The notes beneath the pieces were generated by a model. The model saw only the letters and a list, made by a program, of their open reading frames with translations, searched no databases and was not told the origin of the DNA. Shown here piece after piece: positions 9,701 through 19,051 of a stretch of DNA of 34,747 bases. Each line of letters starts with the position of its first letter. Position 1 is the stretch's first letter. This stretch comes from Cyclobacteriaceae bacterium. GTDB lineage: Bacteria; Bacteroidota; Bacteroidia; Cytophagales; Cyclobacteriaceae. A program made the translations under genes and the position numbers. The stretch is from assembly GCA_025363495.1 (NCBI GenBank), contig JANYDR010000253.1, positions 1-34,747 on the forward strand. The letters are read 5' to 3'.

Positions 9701-9735
9701 CAATGAATCATCAAATGATCGAATCAACGAATTAA

Positions 9736-11298
9736 TTATCCATTCATAGAGATCAAAAACTCCGAATTATTTCTAGTTCCCTTCATCTTGCTCTGCAGAA
9801 ACTCCATTGCTTCTATTGAATTCATATCGCTCATATACTTGCGAAGTATCCAAACCCGGGCGAGTTCATCTTCTTTCATCAACAGATCTTCGCGACGTGT
9901 TCCGGAAGCAGGCACATCAATAGAAGGATAAATGCGCTTATTGGAAAGTTTTCTATCAAGCACCAATTCCATATTTCCAGTTCCCTTGAACTCTTCAAAG
10001 ATAACTTCGTCCATCTTTGATCCTGTATCGATAAGGGCAGTGGCGATGATGGTGAGTGAGCCTCCATTTTCAATTTTGCGGGCTGCGCCGAAGAAACGTT
10101 TTGGCTTGTGGAGCGCATTGGCATCCACACCACCGGAAAGTATTTTCCCTGATGATGGCACTACCGTATTATAGGCACGGGCCAAACGTGTAAGAGAATC
10201 TAAAAGAATAACCACATCGTGACCGCACTCGGTCATACGTTTAGCTTTTTCTAAAACAATGCTGGCAATCTTCACGTGACGATCAGCTTGTTCGTCGAAT
10301 GTGGAGGCAATAACTTCAGCGCGCACACTGCGGGCCATGTCGGTTACTTCTTCAGGACGCTCATCGATCAGTAAAACAATCAGATATACTTCAGGATGAT
10401 TTTCCGCAATAGCATTTGCAATTTGTTTCAACAAGACTGTTTTACCGGTCTTTGGCTGAGCGACAATCATACCGCGTTGGCCTTTTCCAATGGGGGCAAA
10501 CAGATCAAGAATACGCGTTGACATATTGTCGGGCGTAGTGCTCAGTTTCAATTTTTCGTTTGGAAACAGTGGAGTGAGATATTCGAAAGCAACACGGTCG
10601 CGAATTTCTTCCGTTGTCTTGCCGTTTACGTTATCTACTTTGAGAAGCGCAAAATACTTTTCGCCTTCTTTTGGAGGACGTATTTGTCCGCGTACGGTAT
10701 CGCCGGTTTTTAAGCCGAGCAATTTTATTTGTGAAGGTGATACATAGATATCATCCGGACTTGCGAGGTAATTATAATCCGACGAGCGGAGAAATCCATA
10801 ACCATCCTGCATTAACTCTAAAACACCTTCATTGGTGATAGCACCATCAAAATCTTTGATGTTAAGAATTCTGGCTTGTTGCTGACGGTCTTGTTGAAAT
10901 TCGCGGGGAGGTGCGTCGTTGGAATTATTGGGAGGCTGCTGAGGAGGTTGTTGCTGCTGTGGCAGAGCTTCTTCAAACTTCGGCTGAGGTTCCTCAAACC
11001 GCTGGGCCCTTTGCTCATTCTCCACTTCTACTGGTTGGGATTCAACAGGAGCAGCTTCCTTTTTTGAAGGCGCTGCTGGAGGAGCAACGTTTTCCCGCCT
11101 TCTGGGCCTCATTTTGCGATCGGCATCATCATTTTGCTTTTTGGCCGGGGCCGCATCTTCTTTCAATGCCTGTTGATCAAGGATTTTGTAAACGAGGTCT
11201 TGCTTGGCAAGCTTCTTGGCGTTTTTTACGCCCATTTTTTCCCCGATGTCCTTTAATTCAGACAGGAGCATGACATTTAAGTCGTCAATAGTATACAT
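9736..11298 (-). CDS. rho: transcription termination factor Rho with long low-complexity N-terminal insertion
   Basis: [55 protein letters not shown]; Rho N-terminal and cold-shock RNA-binding regions. Confidence 0.97.
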   Translation of the reverse strand: MYTIDDLNVMLLSELKDIGEKMGVKNAKKLAKQDLVYKILDQQALKEDAAPAKKQNDDADRKMRPRRRENVAPPAAPSKKEAAPVESQPVEVENEQRAQRFEEPQPKFEEALPQQQQPPQQPPNNSNDAPPREFQQDRQQQARILNIKDFDGAITNEGVLELMQDGYGFLRSSDYNYLASPDDIYVSPSQIKLLGLKTGDTVRGQIRPPKEGEKYFALLKVDNVNGKTTEEIRDRVAFEYLTPLFPNEKLKLSTTPDNMSTRILDLFAPIGKGQRGMIVAQPKTGKTVLLKQIANAIAENHPEVYLIVLLIDERPEEVTDMARSVRAEVIASTFDEQADRHVKIASIVLEKAKRMTECGHDVVILLDSLTRLARAYNTVVPSSGKILSGGVDANALHKPKRFFGAARKIENGGSLTIIATALIDTGSKMDEVIFEEFKGTGNMELVLDRKLSNKRIYPSIDVPASGTRREDLLMKEDELARVWILRKYMSDMNSIEAMEFLQSKMKGTRNNSEFLISMNG

Positions 11299-11459
11299 GA
11301 GATTAAAAAAAAGTAGTTGGTATGTTGATTATAAGTAAGTGAAGAGTCACGCTAAGAAACCGGATGAATTCCGAGACTAAAATTGAGTTTCAATAAGAAA
11401 GAACAGTAAAAGGTTGAATTTATCTATCGGGAACGGCTGTGGGAGCCTGATTGACAGTG

Positions 11460-11490
11460 CAAGTATAGGTCAAAATGGAATATTATCAAA
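11460..11490 (-). promoter_or_regulatory. candidate rho promoter (TTTG-N19-TATACTTG)
   Basis: On the minus strand TTTG (11490-11487), N19, TATACTTG (11467-11460); one mismatch in the -7 box. Confidence 0.55.
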
Positions 11491-11562
11491 TTCGGCGCTG
11501 AAAATTATACCTGACAAATGGTGTACGAGCGATAAACAGGCAGGTTTCTATGAAGAAGGTTG

Positions 11563-11570
11563 TAATTTTG
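11563..11570 (+). promoter_or_regulatory. candidate serS -7 element TAATTTTG
   Basis: Matches TAnnTTTG 20 nt upstream of the serS ATG; -33 element is weak. Confidence 0.4.
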
Positions 11571-11590
11571 TCGACTAAAAGAATACGTAC

Positions 11591-12874
11591 ATGTTGCAAA
11601 TCAATGTCATCCGGGAGAATATGGAGAAAGTCCTTGCCGGATTGAAGAAAAGGAATTTTAAAGATGCGGAAAACCTGATTAATGAGGTTGTAGAAACAGA
11701 CAAGTTGCGTAAGGACACGCAAAAGAAAGCAGATGATTTAAAAGCAAAGTCAAATACTGACTCAAAAAAAATCGGGGAATTAATAAAAGCAGGGAAGACG
11801 GGAGAAGTAAATGATCTGAAGAGTCAGGTAGCCGCCGACAGGCAGAATATTAAATCCTGGGAAGAAAGTCTTGTTGAATATGAAAGGAAATTAGAAGAGC
11901 TGCTTTATAAAATTCCTAACGTGCCTGCTGAAAAAGTACCTGCTGGCAAAGGGGCTGAGGATAACTTTACCGTATATGAATACGGTTCATTGCCTTCATT
12001 GCCCACAGATGCACAGCCACATTGGGAACTCATTAAGAAGTATGACATTATTGATTTTGACCTTGGAAATAAAATAGCGGGCGCGGGTTTTCCTGTTTAT
12101 AAAAACAAAGGCGCGAAGCTTCAGCGTGCATTGATCAATTTCTTTCTGGATGAAGCATCCAAACAAGGTTATGCAGAAGTTCAACCACCCATCGTAGTAA
12201 ACAAAGCGAGTGGCTATGGTACAGGTCAGCTTCCCGACAAGGAAGGGCAGATGTACTTTATTACGGAGGATGAGCTTTATCTTATTCCAACGGCAGAGGT
12301 ACCAATCACTAATCTTTATAGAGATGTAATGGTAAACGAACAGGATTTACCTATCAGAAATGTTGGCTACACTCCCTGCTTTAGAAGAGAAGCGGGAAGC
12401 TGGGGAGCCCATGTGCGCGGGCTTAATCGTCTTCATCAATTTGATAAAGTTGAGATCGTGCAGATACGAAAAGCTGAAGAATCATATCAGACGCTTGAGG
12501 AAATGAGTGCATACGTGCAAAGTCTTCTCGAAAAACTTGAGTTACCTTACAGGAAGTTGTTGCTATGTGGCGGCGATATGGGATTTAATTCGGCTATGAC
12601 ATACGATATGGAAGTGTATGCCGGCGCGCAGCAACGATGGCTTGAGGTAAGTTCTGTCAGTAACTTTGAAACATTTCAGGCCAATCGCCTGAAACTTCGC
12701 TATAAGAATAGGGATGGAAAGACTCAATTACTTCATACACTCAATGGCAGTGCCTTGGCGCTTCCGCGGATTGTGGCTGCTATTCTTGAAAACAACCAAA
12801 CAAAAGATGGTATTAAAGTGCCCAGTGTATTGGTGCCTTACACCCGATTTGAAATGATAGATGGCAATTCATAA
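11591..12874 (+). CDS. serS: serine--tRNA ligase
   Basis: MLQINVIRENMEKVLAGLKKRNF coiled-coil N-terminus; class II motifs TPCFRREAGSWG, GGDMGFNSAMTYDMEVYAG. Confidence 0.97.
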   Translation: MLQINVIRENMEKVLAGLKKRNFKDAENLINEVVETDKLRKDTQKKADDLKAKSNTDSKKIGELIKAGKTGEVNDLKSQVAADRQNIKSWEESLVEYERKLEELLYKIPNVPAEKVPAGKGAEDNFTVYEYGSLPSLPTDAQPHWELIKKYDIIDFDLGNKIAGAGFPVYKNKGAKLQRALINFFLDEASKQGYAEVQPPIVVNKASGYGTGQLPDKEGQMYFITEDELYLIPTAEVPITNLYRDVMVNEQDLPIRNVGYTPCFRREAGSWGAHVRGLNRLHQFDKVEIVQIRKAEESYQTLEEMSAYVQSLLEKLELPYRKLLLCGGDMGFNSAMTYDMEVYAGAQQRWLEVSSVSNFETFQANRLKLRYKNRDGKTQLLHTLNGSALALPRIVAAILENNQTKDGIKVPSVLVPYTRFEMIDGNS

Positions 12875-12900
12875 TTCATAACCTATAATTCATAACTCAT

Positions 12901-14133
12901 TTGACTTTTCAGGATTTTCATTTTGACACCAAACTTCAGGAAGGCCTTGAGTCAATGGGTTATGCGAAGCCTACGCCCATACAGGAGCAGGCTATACCGG
13001 TAATTCTTCAAAACAAAGATGTGATTGCCTGTGCGCAAACCGGTACGGGAAAAACCGCGGCATACATTTTACCGGTACTTCATAAAATAATCAATACAGA
13101 CCATCGACATCTAAACACTTTAATAATTGCTCCCACGCGGGAATTAGCACAACAGATCGATCAGCAGATTGAGGGTTTTGCCTATTTCACAGGAGTAAGT
13201 TCAATACCGGTTTACGGAGGCGGTGATGGAGCTACCTGGGACCAGCAACGAAAAGCACTTGATCACGGCGCTGATATTGTTATTGCTACTCCTGGTAGGT
13301 TAATTGCGTTGCTTGCCGGTGGAACTGTAAAGCTTGAACATTTAAAGCATCTTATACTTGATGAAGCGGACCGCATGCTTGACATGGGTTTCTATGAAGA
13401 CATCGTGCGCATCATTAATTATTTACCAAAGGAGAGACAAACACTTTTATTTTCTGCCACGATGCCTCCCAATATACGGAAGCTGGCGAATAAGATTTTA
13501 AATCAACCTGTTGAGATAAACATTTCAATTGCCAAACCGGCTGAGGGGATTTTGCAGCAGGCTTACCTGGTTTATGATGTCAACAAAGTCACCCTTATAA
13601 AGAAATTGCTTACATCGGGAAACTTCACAACGGTTATCATTTTTGCATCCACAAAAGAAAGCGTAAAGAAACTAGATCAGACTTTGTTAAAAGCGGGTCT
13701 GCCCGTGAAGGCATTTCACTCTGATCTGGAGCAAACGGAACGTGAAGATATTCTTAGGGCGTTCAAGAGTAAGCAAATCAGCATCATCATTGGCACGGAT
13801 GTACTTTCAAGAGGTATTGATGTTGAGGGTATTAGCCTTGTTGTCAATTTTGACGTACCACCGGATCCTGAAGATTATGTGCATCGTGTTGGCCGGACGG
13901 CCCGTGCAGCGACAACAGGTACAGCTATTACATTCATCAATGATAAAGATCAGCGTAAATTCTACAGCATAGAAAATATGATTGGGTCAACGATACCGAA
14001 ACTTCCATTTCCTGAAGGTGAGGGGGAAGCTCCATTATATGAACCGGAGTCAAGACCTAAAAAATCATTTGACAAAAAAAGAAGTCCACAAAAAGGGGGG
14101 AATCGAAGCGGAGGATTTAAGAGAAGAAACTAA
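12901..14133 (+). CDS. DEAD-box RNA helicase (RhlE-like)
   Basis: GYAKPTPIQEQAIP, AQTGTGKTAAYILP, APTRELAQQ, DEADRMLDMGF, FSATM, HRVGRTARA; basic C-terminal tail. TTG start. Confidence 0.93.
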   Translation: MTFQDFHFDTKLQEGLESMGYAKPTPIQEQAIPVILQNKDVIACAQTGTGKTAAYILPVLHKIINTDHRHLNTLIIAPTRELAQQIDQQIEGFAYFTGVSSIPVYGGGDGATWDQQRKALDHGADIVIATPGRLIALLAGGTVKLEHLKHLILDEADRMLDMGFYEDIVRIINYLPKERQTLLFSATMPPNIRKLANKILNQPVEINISIAKPAEGILQQAYLVYDVNKVTLIKKLLTSGNFTTVIIFASTKESVKKLDQTLLKAGLPVKAFHSDLEQTEREDILRAFKSKQISIIIGTDVLSRGIDVEGISLVVNFDVPPDPEDYVHRVGRTARAATTGTAITFINDKDQRKFYSIENMIGSTIPKLPFPEGEGEAPLYEPESRPKKSFDKKRSPQKGGNRSGGFKRRN

Positions 14134-14168
14134 ACGACCTGTAACCTGAATCCTGTAACTAAGCAGGA

Positions 14169-16772
14169 CTAGCTACCCTTCTTTAAAGTCAGAAGAATCT
14201 CATTCAGCTTAAGCAATGCTTCTACCGGACTAATAGTATTGATATCAACCTTGCTGAGTAATTCCTGAACTTCTTTAAACTTCGGGTCCATCGCAAAAAG
14301 GCTCATCTGAAAATTCTCTTTGGGCAGATCAGCAAGTTTTTTCTTTGACTCGTTTTTGTGCTTGTCTTTTTCCAGGAAGTGTAAAATTTCATTGGCACGC
14401 AGTACAATCTTATTCGGCATACCTGCCATTTGTGCTACGTGAATTCCAAAACTGTGTTCACTGCCTCCTTCTTTCAACTTGCGCATGAAGAGAATTTTAT
14501 CACCCGCTTCTTTTACACTGACATTGAAATTTTTTACTCTCGAAAAATCTTCTGTCAATTGATTGAGCTCATGATAGTGAGTCGCAAACAATGTTTTAGG
14601 TCTTACTTCCTGAAACTGATGAAGGTATTCTACAATGGCCCATGCGATTGAGACACCATCATACGTGCTGGTGCCGCGACCAATCTCATCCATTAAAATA
14701 AGGCTCCGGTCACTAAGATTATTGAGAATGCTCGCCGTCTCAGTCATCTCCACCATAAATGTGGATTCTCCACGCGATAAGTTGTCTGACGCACCAACCC
14801 GTGTAAAAATCTTATCAACGATACCAATGCGGGCACTCACTGCAGGAACATAACTTCCCATCTGTGCCATAAGAACGATCAACGCCGTTTGTCTTAATAA
14901 AGCTGACTTACCGGCCATATTTGGTCCGGTGATGATTAAAATTTGCTGAGTTTCGTTGGAGAGAAAGATATCATTGGGAACATAATTTTCACCCGCTGGC
15001 AATTGTTTTTCAATTACAGGATGACGCCCTGCCTCAATTATTAATTGGGTAGTATCATTAATTTCAGGTCTTGCGTAACGATTGGCTTTTGCGGTAAACG
15101 CAAATGAGAGTAAACAATCAAGAACAGCAATAACCCGGGCATTTTGTTGAATTTGTGAAACAAAATCGGCTGCGTGATGGACAAGCTCCAGGAAAAGTCT
15201 TTGCTCTATTACTGTCAGCCTCTCTTCAGCATGAAGTATTTTTTCTTCATAGACTTTTAACTCTTCCGTAATGTATCGTTCAGCATTTACAAGAGTTTGC
15301 TTGCGGATCCAATCATTAGGGACCTTATCCTTATTGGCATTGCTTACTTCAAGGTAGTATCCAAAGACTTTGTTGTATGAAATTTTCAGCGAATTGATTC
15401 CTGTTCTTTCAACTTCGCGTTTTTGAATCTGCAATAGGTAATCTTTTCCGGAAAAAGCGATTGCGCGAAGCTCATCAAGCTCTGCGTTTACTCCTTCTTT
15501 GATGATGCCGCCTTGGTGAACAAGCATGGGCGCATCATCTTTTAATTCTTTTTCGATTTTCTCAAGCAGGAATTCACATTTGTTAAGTTGGTCTCCAAGT
15601 TTTTTTAAATCAGGAGTGGTAGTACCTGTGATTAATTCTTTTATCGGAAGAATCGCCAGCAGTGATCTTTTCAGTTGGACCAACTCACGCGGATTGATTC
15701 GTCCTACAGCCACTTTTGAAATAAGGCGTTCCAGATCGGCGATCTGGTGCAGGTGATTTGTAATTTTTTCTCCCAATTCGGGTTCGTGATAGAATTTTTC
15801 TACCACCGATAACCGCTCCTCGATCGCTATCTTTTCTTTTAACGGAAGCACCATCCACTTTCGCAGTTGACGTGAGCCCATTGGGGTGACAGTTTGATCC
15901 AGTATTTGTAGTAGTGGAACACCACCTTCGTGAGGAGAATGGATAAGTTCAAGGTTGCGTATCGTAAATTTATCAAGCCAGACATATGTCTCCTCATCAA
16001 TTCGGGAGATAGAAGCAATATGATGAGTGTCTCTATGCTCCGTTGCTTCGAGGTAGTGAAGAACAGCACCAGCAGCAATGATCGCTTCGTTTAATCCATC
16101 TATACCGAAGCCTTTTAATGTCGAAGTCTTGAACTGACTTATTAATTTCTCTTGGGCGAAATCAAATGCATATACCCAATCATCCAGGGCAAAAGTGGCA
16201 TACTCATCGCCAAAATGTTTTTCTAATTTTTCACGCTGACTTTTGCAAAAAATAATTTCCGATGGACTTAAGCTTTGAAGGAGTTTAAAAATATAATTTT
16301 CTGTTCCCTGGGCACAATAAAATTCGCCGGTACTGATGTCCAGTAATGCAACACCCAAAGTTCCTTTTGCGGCAAACACAGAAGCGAGAAAATTATTTCT
16401 CTTTCGTTCGAGTACATTATCATTGTAGGAAACACCTGGTGTTACGAGTTCTGTTACACCGCGTTTGACAATGCCTTTCACAAACCGCGGATCCTCCAGT
16501 TGATCACAAATAGCAACGCGATGACCAGCCCTGACAAGTTTTGGCAGGTAAGTATCAAGGGAATGGTGCGGGAATCCTGCTAACTCAATTTCAGACGCGG
16601 AGCCACTTCCTCGTTTTGTTAATGTAATATCAAGCACTTTACTGGCTTCAATGGCATCCTCGCCAAACGTCTCATAAAAATCGCCAACCCTGAATAGCAG
16701 CAGGGCACCCGGATACTTCGCCTTGATGGCGTTGTATTGTTTCATAAGGGGTGTTTCTATGGAGGGTGCCAT
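14169..16772 (-). CDS. mutS: DNA mismatch repair protein MutS
   Basis: 867 aa; [65 protein letters not shown]. Confidence 0.98.
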   Translation of the reverse strand: MAPSIETPLMKQYNAIKAKYPGALLLFRVGDFYETFGEDAIEASKVLDITLTKRGSGSASEIELAGFPHHSLDTYLPKLVRAGHRVAICDQLEDPRFVKGIVKRGVTELVTPGVSYNDNVLERKRNNFLASVFAAKGTLGVALLDISTGEFYCAQGTENYIFKLLQSLSPSEIIFCKSQREKLEKHFGDEYATFALDDWVYAFDFAQEKLISQFKTSTLKGFGIDGLNEAIIAAGAVLHYLEATEHRDTHHIASISRIDEETYVWLDKFTIRNLELIHSPHEGGVPLLQILDQTVTPMGSRQLRKWMVLPLKEKIAIEERLSVVEKFYHEPELGEKITNHLHQIADLERLISKVAVGRINPRELVQLKRSLLAILPIKELITGTTTPDLKKLGDQLNKCEFLLEKIEKELKDDAPMLVHQGGIIKEGVNAELDELRAIAFSGKDYLLQIQKREVERTGINSLKISYNKVFGYYLEVSNANKDKVPNDWIRKQTLVNAERYITEELKVYEEKILHAEERLTVIEQRLFLELVHHAADFVSQIQQNARVIAVLDCLLSFAFTAKANRYARPEINDTTQLIIEAGRHPVIEKQLPAGENYVPNDIFLSNETQQILIITGPNMAGKSALLRQTALIVLMAQMGSYVPAVSARIGIVDKIFTRVGASDNLSRGESTFMVEMTETASILNNLSDRSLILMDEIGRGTSTYDGVSIAWAIVEYLHQFQEVRPKTLFATHYHELNQLTEDFSRVKNFNVSVKEAGDKILFMRKLKEGGSEHSFGIHVAQMAGMPNKIVLRANEILHFLEKDKHKNESKKKLADLPKENFQMSLFAMDPKFKEVQELLSKVDINTISPVEALLKLNEILLTLKKGS

Positions 16773-16804
16773 GAGGTGAATCTTTTTTGAAAAGCCGAAA
16801 GTAA

Positions 16805-17788
16805 TTATTTGACTTCATTTAATTTTTTACTGATCGAATGGACAACCTGATCAAGTTCTTCAGCAGAGTTCCGCAAACTTCCATGGATTATCTTTTTCTC
16901 TTCAGGATCATCAGTAATGGAGAATAAATTAATAAGTCCTTTGATCCGGCTTACCGGTGACCTCAATAAATGGGCATTGATGAAAGCATAATCGGAAAGG
17001 ACGGCATTCCGTTCGGTGAGTTCATGGGTCCGCTCTTCTACGCGTTTTTCCAGGGCCTCATTTAGTTCCCGGACTTGTCCGTTTAAATAAGTCAGCTTCT
17101 CATTGGCAGTACTCAACTCTTCATTTTGGAGTTGCAGTTGTTTACGTTGGAGAGTAATTACTTCTTTTTGTTGTCGCATTGCCAGGTAGAAATCCCAGTT
17201 GGTCTTTAATACATATGCCATTAATAAATTGAGAATTAACCAGAGTGACACAAAAATAATCCTGATGTTACTGATTGAGCGGATAAACGGTGGTCCTGGG
17301 GTAGGTGAGCGATCAAATGCCATCAGGAAGTCAACGGAAAACATAACCATAATAACGGATAGCAAAAGAAGTGAAAACAAAACATAACGGTCCTTTGGAC
17401 GCGAGAAGAGGAGGTGAATTATCGGAGAGGAAAGTATGAGGTAAAAGGGGTGAAAAAAATAAGATGTTGGTGAAGGCCCTCTTGTTATGGTCGGAAGCAC
17501 AGACACTACAAAGGTCCAGCAGAGAATAAACAGAATTCGAGAGATCAGGAAAAGTTGAAACCGGTTAAGACTGAGACAAACTATTGCAAGTCCTACTAAA
17601 AAGAAAGGTGAAAGGGTCTGGATAGTAGCATTCCGGAAAACAGAAAAGACGCCGCCCATAATAATTTCAGCCAGCATCAATACAGATCCAGCTATGAAGT
17701 AAACCCCGTTAGAAAACACTACCAGTTTCTGATCTTCAAGATCCATTCGTTCTGTAGTGCCTATTTTCCAAATGCTGTCAAGTCTCAT
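16805..17788 (-). CDS. membrane sensor-like protein with coiled coil and terminal histidine-kinase DHp-like helix, no HATPase domain
   Basis: Multiple TM segments, then coiled coil ([20 protein letters not shown]) and [23 protein letters not shown]. Ends at 327 aa with no N/G1/G2 boxes. Confidence 0.8.
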   Translation of the reverse strand: MRLDSIWKIGTTERMDLEDQKLVVFSNGVYFIAGSVLMLAEIIMGGVFSVFRNATIQTLSPFFLVGLAIVCLSLNRFQLFLISRILFILCWTFVVSVLPTITRGPSPTSYFFHPFYLILSSPIIHLLFSRPKDRYVLFSLLLLSVIMVMFSVDFLMAFDRSPTPGPPFIRSISNIRIIFVSLWLILNLLMAYVLKTNWDFYLAMRQQKEVITLQRKQLQLQNEELSTANEKLTYLNGQVRELNEALEKRVEERTHELTERNAVLSDYAFINAHLLRSPVSRIKGLINLFSITDDPEEKKIIHGSLRNSAEELDQVVHSISKKLNEVK

Positions 17789-17858
17789 GGCGGCAAAGAT
17801 GCAGAATTATAGAATTTTGAATGCGGTGGTAGATTTTTTTTACTGGGAGCCGCCCTTC

Positions 17859-17886
17859 TCACCCCAAAACCACACATTTCACCCCC
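17859..17886 (+). promoter_or_regulatory. candidate LytTR operator: two TCACCCC(A/C) direct repeats, 20-bp period
   Basis: TCACCCCA at 17859 and TCACCCCC at 17879 in the divergent intergenic region. Confidence 0.5.
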
Positions 17887-17976
17887 TCAATGCCTTCCTG
17901 AGACCCGGGCGCATGAGATTTTTTGCAACTCTTGGATGAATTTTTCAGTTTGCAACGCATGGAACAACCACATACA

Positions 17977-18060
17977 ATGCGATTCGATGGAATCTCATCG
18001 TTTTTCAGAAGGATAGGCGAGAGTGTATCAGCTTCATTGAAGGCTCCTTTCCCATTTTAG
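17977..18060 (+). other. in-frame upstream segment ending in TAG; apparent original N-terminus of the LytTR gene
   Basis: ATG 17977 reads MRFDGISSFFRRIGESVSASLKAPFPF-TAG-LNDNRKNF and runs in frame into the 18085 ORF. Confidence 0.6.
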
Positions 18061-18084
18061 CTCAATGATAATCGCAAGAATTTC

Positions 18085-18909
18085 GTGCTGGTCTTTGTGA
18101 TCAGCGTATTAGTAACAGGATTCCTCTATTTGTTTAAACTTGAATCGGATATTCATTTTGCCGAAGGGTTAGAGTGGCTGCATGGGTCGATCACGTTTGT
18201 CTGCCTGACATTTAATATCATTTTATTACCCAGAATTTTTCCAGCGGCCATGGATCCAGTTTCGTGGACATATAAAAAATATATTCTACTAAATTTTGCC
18301 CATTTGGGCCTCATCTGGGCTGCGTGTACTCTTATAGAGAAGCCTTTATTCTGCCCTGACTTGTCGTGGTTTATGGTAGCCTCTCATGTTGGTTCACAGG
18401 TAGCGTTGAAAGGAATTATTCCAATAGCGTTTACCACTTTATTTTTGAAGGCCCATCTGCTTCAACAAAATCTTCAGGAGGCAATTATTACTAACCAGGA
18501 ACTTCAGAAAATACAGGTATTGAAAAAAGATGCTCCAAAAGCAGATAATCAGATTACTCTTTACTCTGATACAAGCGAAAGCTTATCTTTTAACCTTCCA
18601 GATCTTCTTTTTGTGGAGGCGGATGACAATTATTCAACTGTAATATGGAAGGAATCGGATGGGGTGAAGAAAAAATTATTACGGGTGAATCTGAAAAATG
18701 TGGAATCACAACTCAACAACTCATTCGCACTTCGTTGTCACCGGTCTTATATTGTCAATGTCAACGCCATCAGCGCGATTAGTGGAAATACCAACGGTTA
18801 TAAATTGAGAATAAACGGAACGGACTTTTCCATCCCGGTATCCCGGCCAAAGGGAAAAGAAGTAATGGAAAAGATCAGTCAGTTGCGCAACATGATGGAA
18901 TTAAGCTGA
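18085..18909 (+). CDS. membrane-bound LytTR-family DNA-binding transcriptional regulator (no receiver domain)
   Basis: Four TM-like helices, then LPDLLFVEADDNYSTVIW...LRVNLKNVESQL...ALRCHRSYIVNVNAISAISGNTNGYKLRINGTDFSIPVSRPKGKEV (LytTR domain). GTG start if the upstream TAG is a true stop. Confidence 0.85.
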   Translation: MLVFVISVLVTGFLYLFKLESDIHFAEGLEWLHGSITFVCLTFNIILLPRIFPAAMDPVSWTYKKYILLNFAHLGLIWAACTLIEKPLFCPDLSWFMVASHVGSQVALKGIIPIAFTTLFLKAHLLQQNLQEAIITNQELQKIQVLKKDAPKADNQITLYSDTSESLSFNLPDLLFVEADDNYSTVIWKESDGVKKKLLRVNLKNVESQLNNSFALRCHRSYIVNVNAISAISGNTNGYKLRINGTDFSIPVSRPKGKEVMEKISQLRNMMELS

Positions 18910-18913
18910 CCAT

Positions 18914-18981
18914 TCGCCCCAGGAGAGATCTCTTCGCCCCATTCTTTACAGGTTGCATCAAAAATCTTGTCTCTCGCCCCA
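18914..18981 (+). promoter_or_regulatory. candidate LytTR operator: three TCGCCCCA direct repeats at 0, +20 and +60 bp
   Basis: Exact octamer at 18914, 18934 and 18974, between the LytTR gene and the next exported-protein gene. Confidence 0.55.
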
Positions 18982-19051
18982 AAGGTGTGTTGTTCGTACT
19001 CTTTGGGAATGCGCACCGACGTTCTTAGATCTAAAATTAAAAACACTACTT

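Noticed and set aside
10876-11273. Plus-strand ORFs antisense to the rho N-terminus
   Set aside because: Low-complexity shadow ORFs of the PQ-rich coding strand.
17977-18060. Amber codon reassignment (TAG as sense) to explain the LytTR upstream frame
   Set aside because: Other genes here (dxs, 4591 hydrolase, mutS, S9 peptidase) end in TAG at the expected positions, so TAG is a regular stop.
18953-19051. Extension of the exported-protein ORF upstream of 19052
   Set aside because: It would put a signal peptide internally and translate through the third TCGCCCCA repeat; ATG 19052 starts a clean signal peptide.
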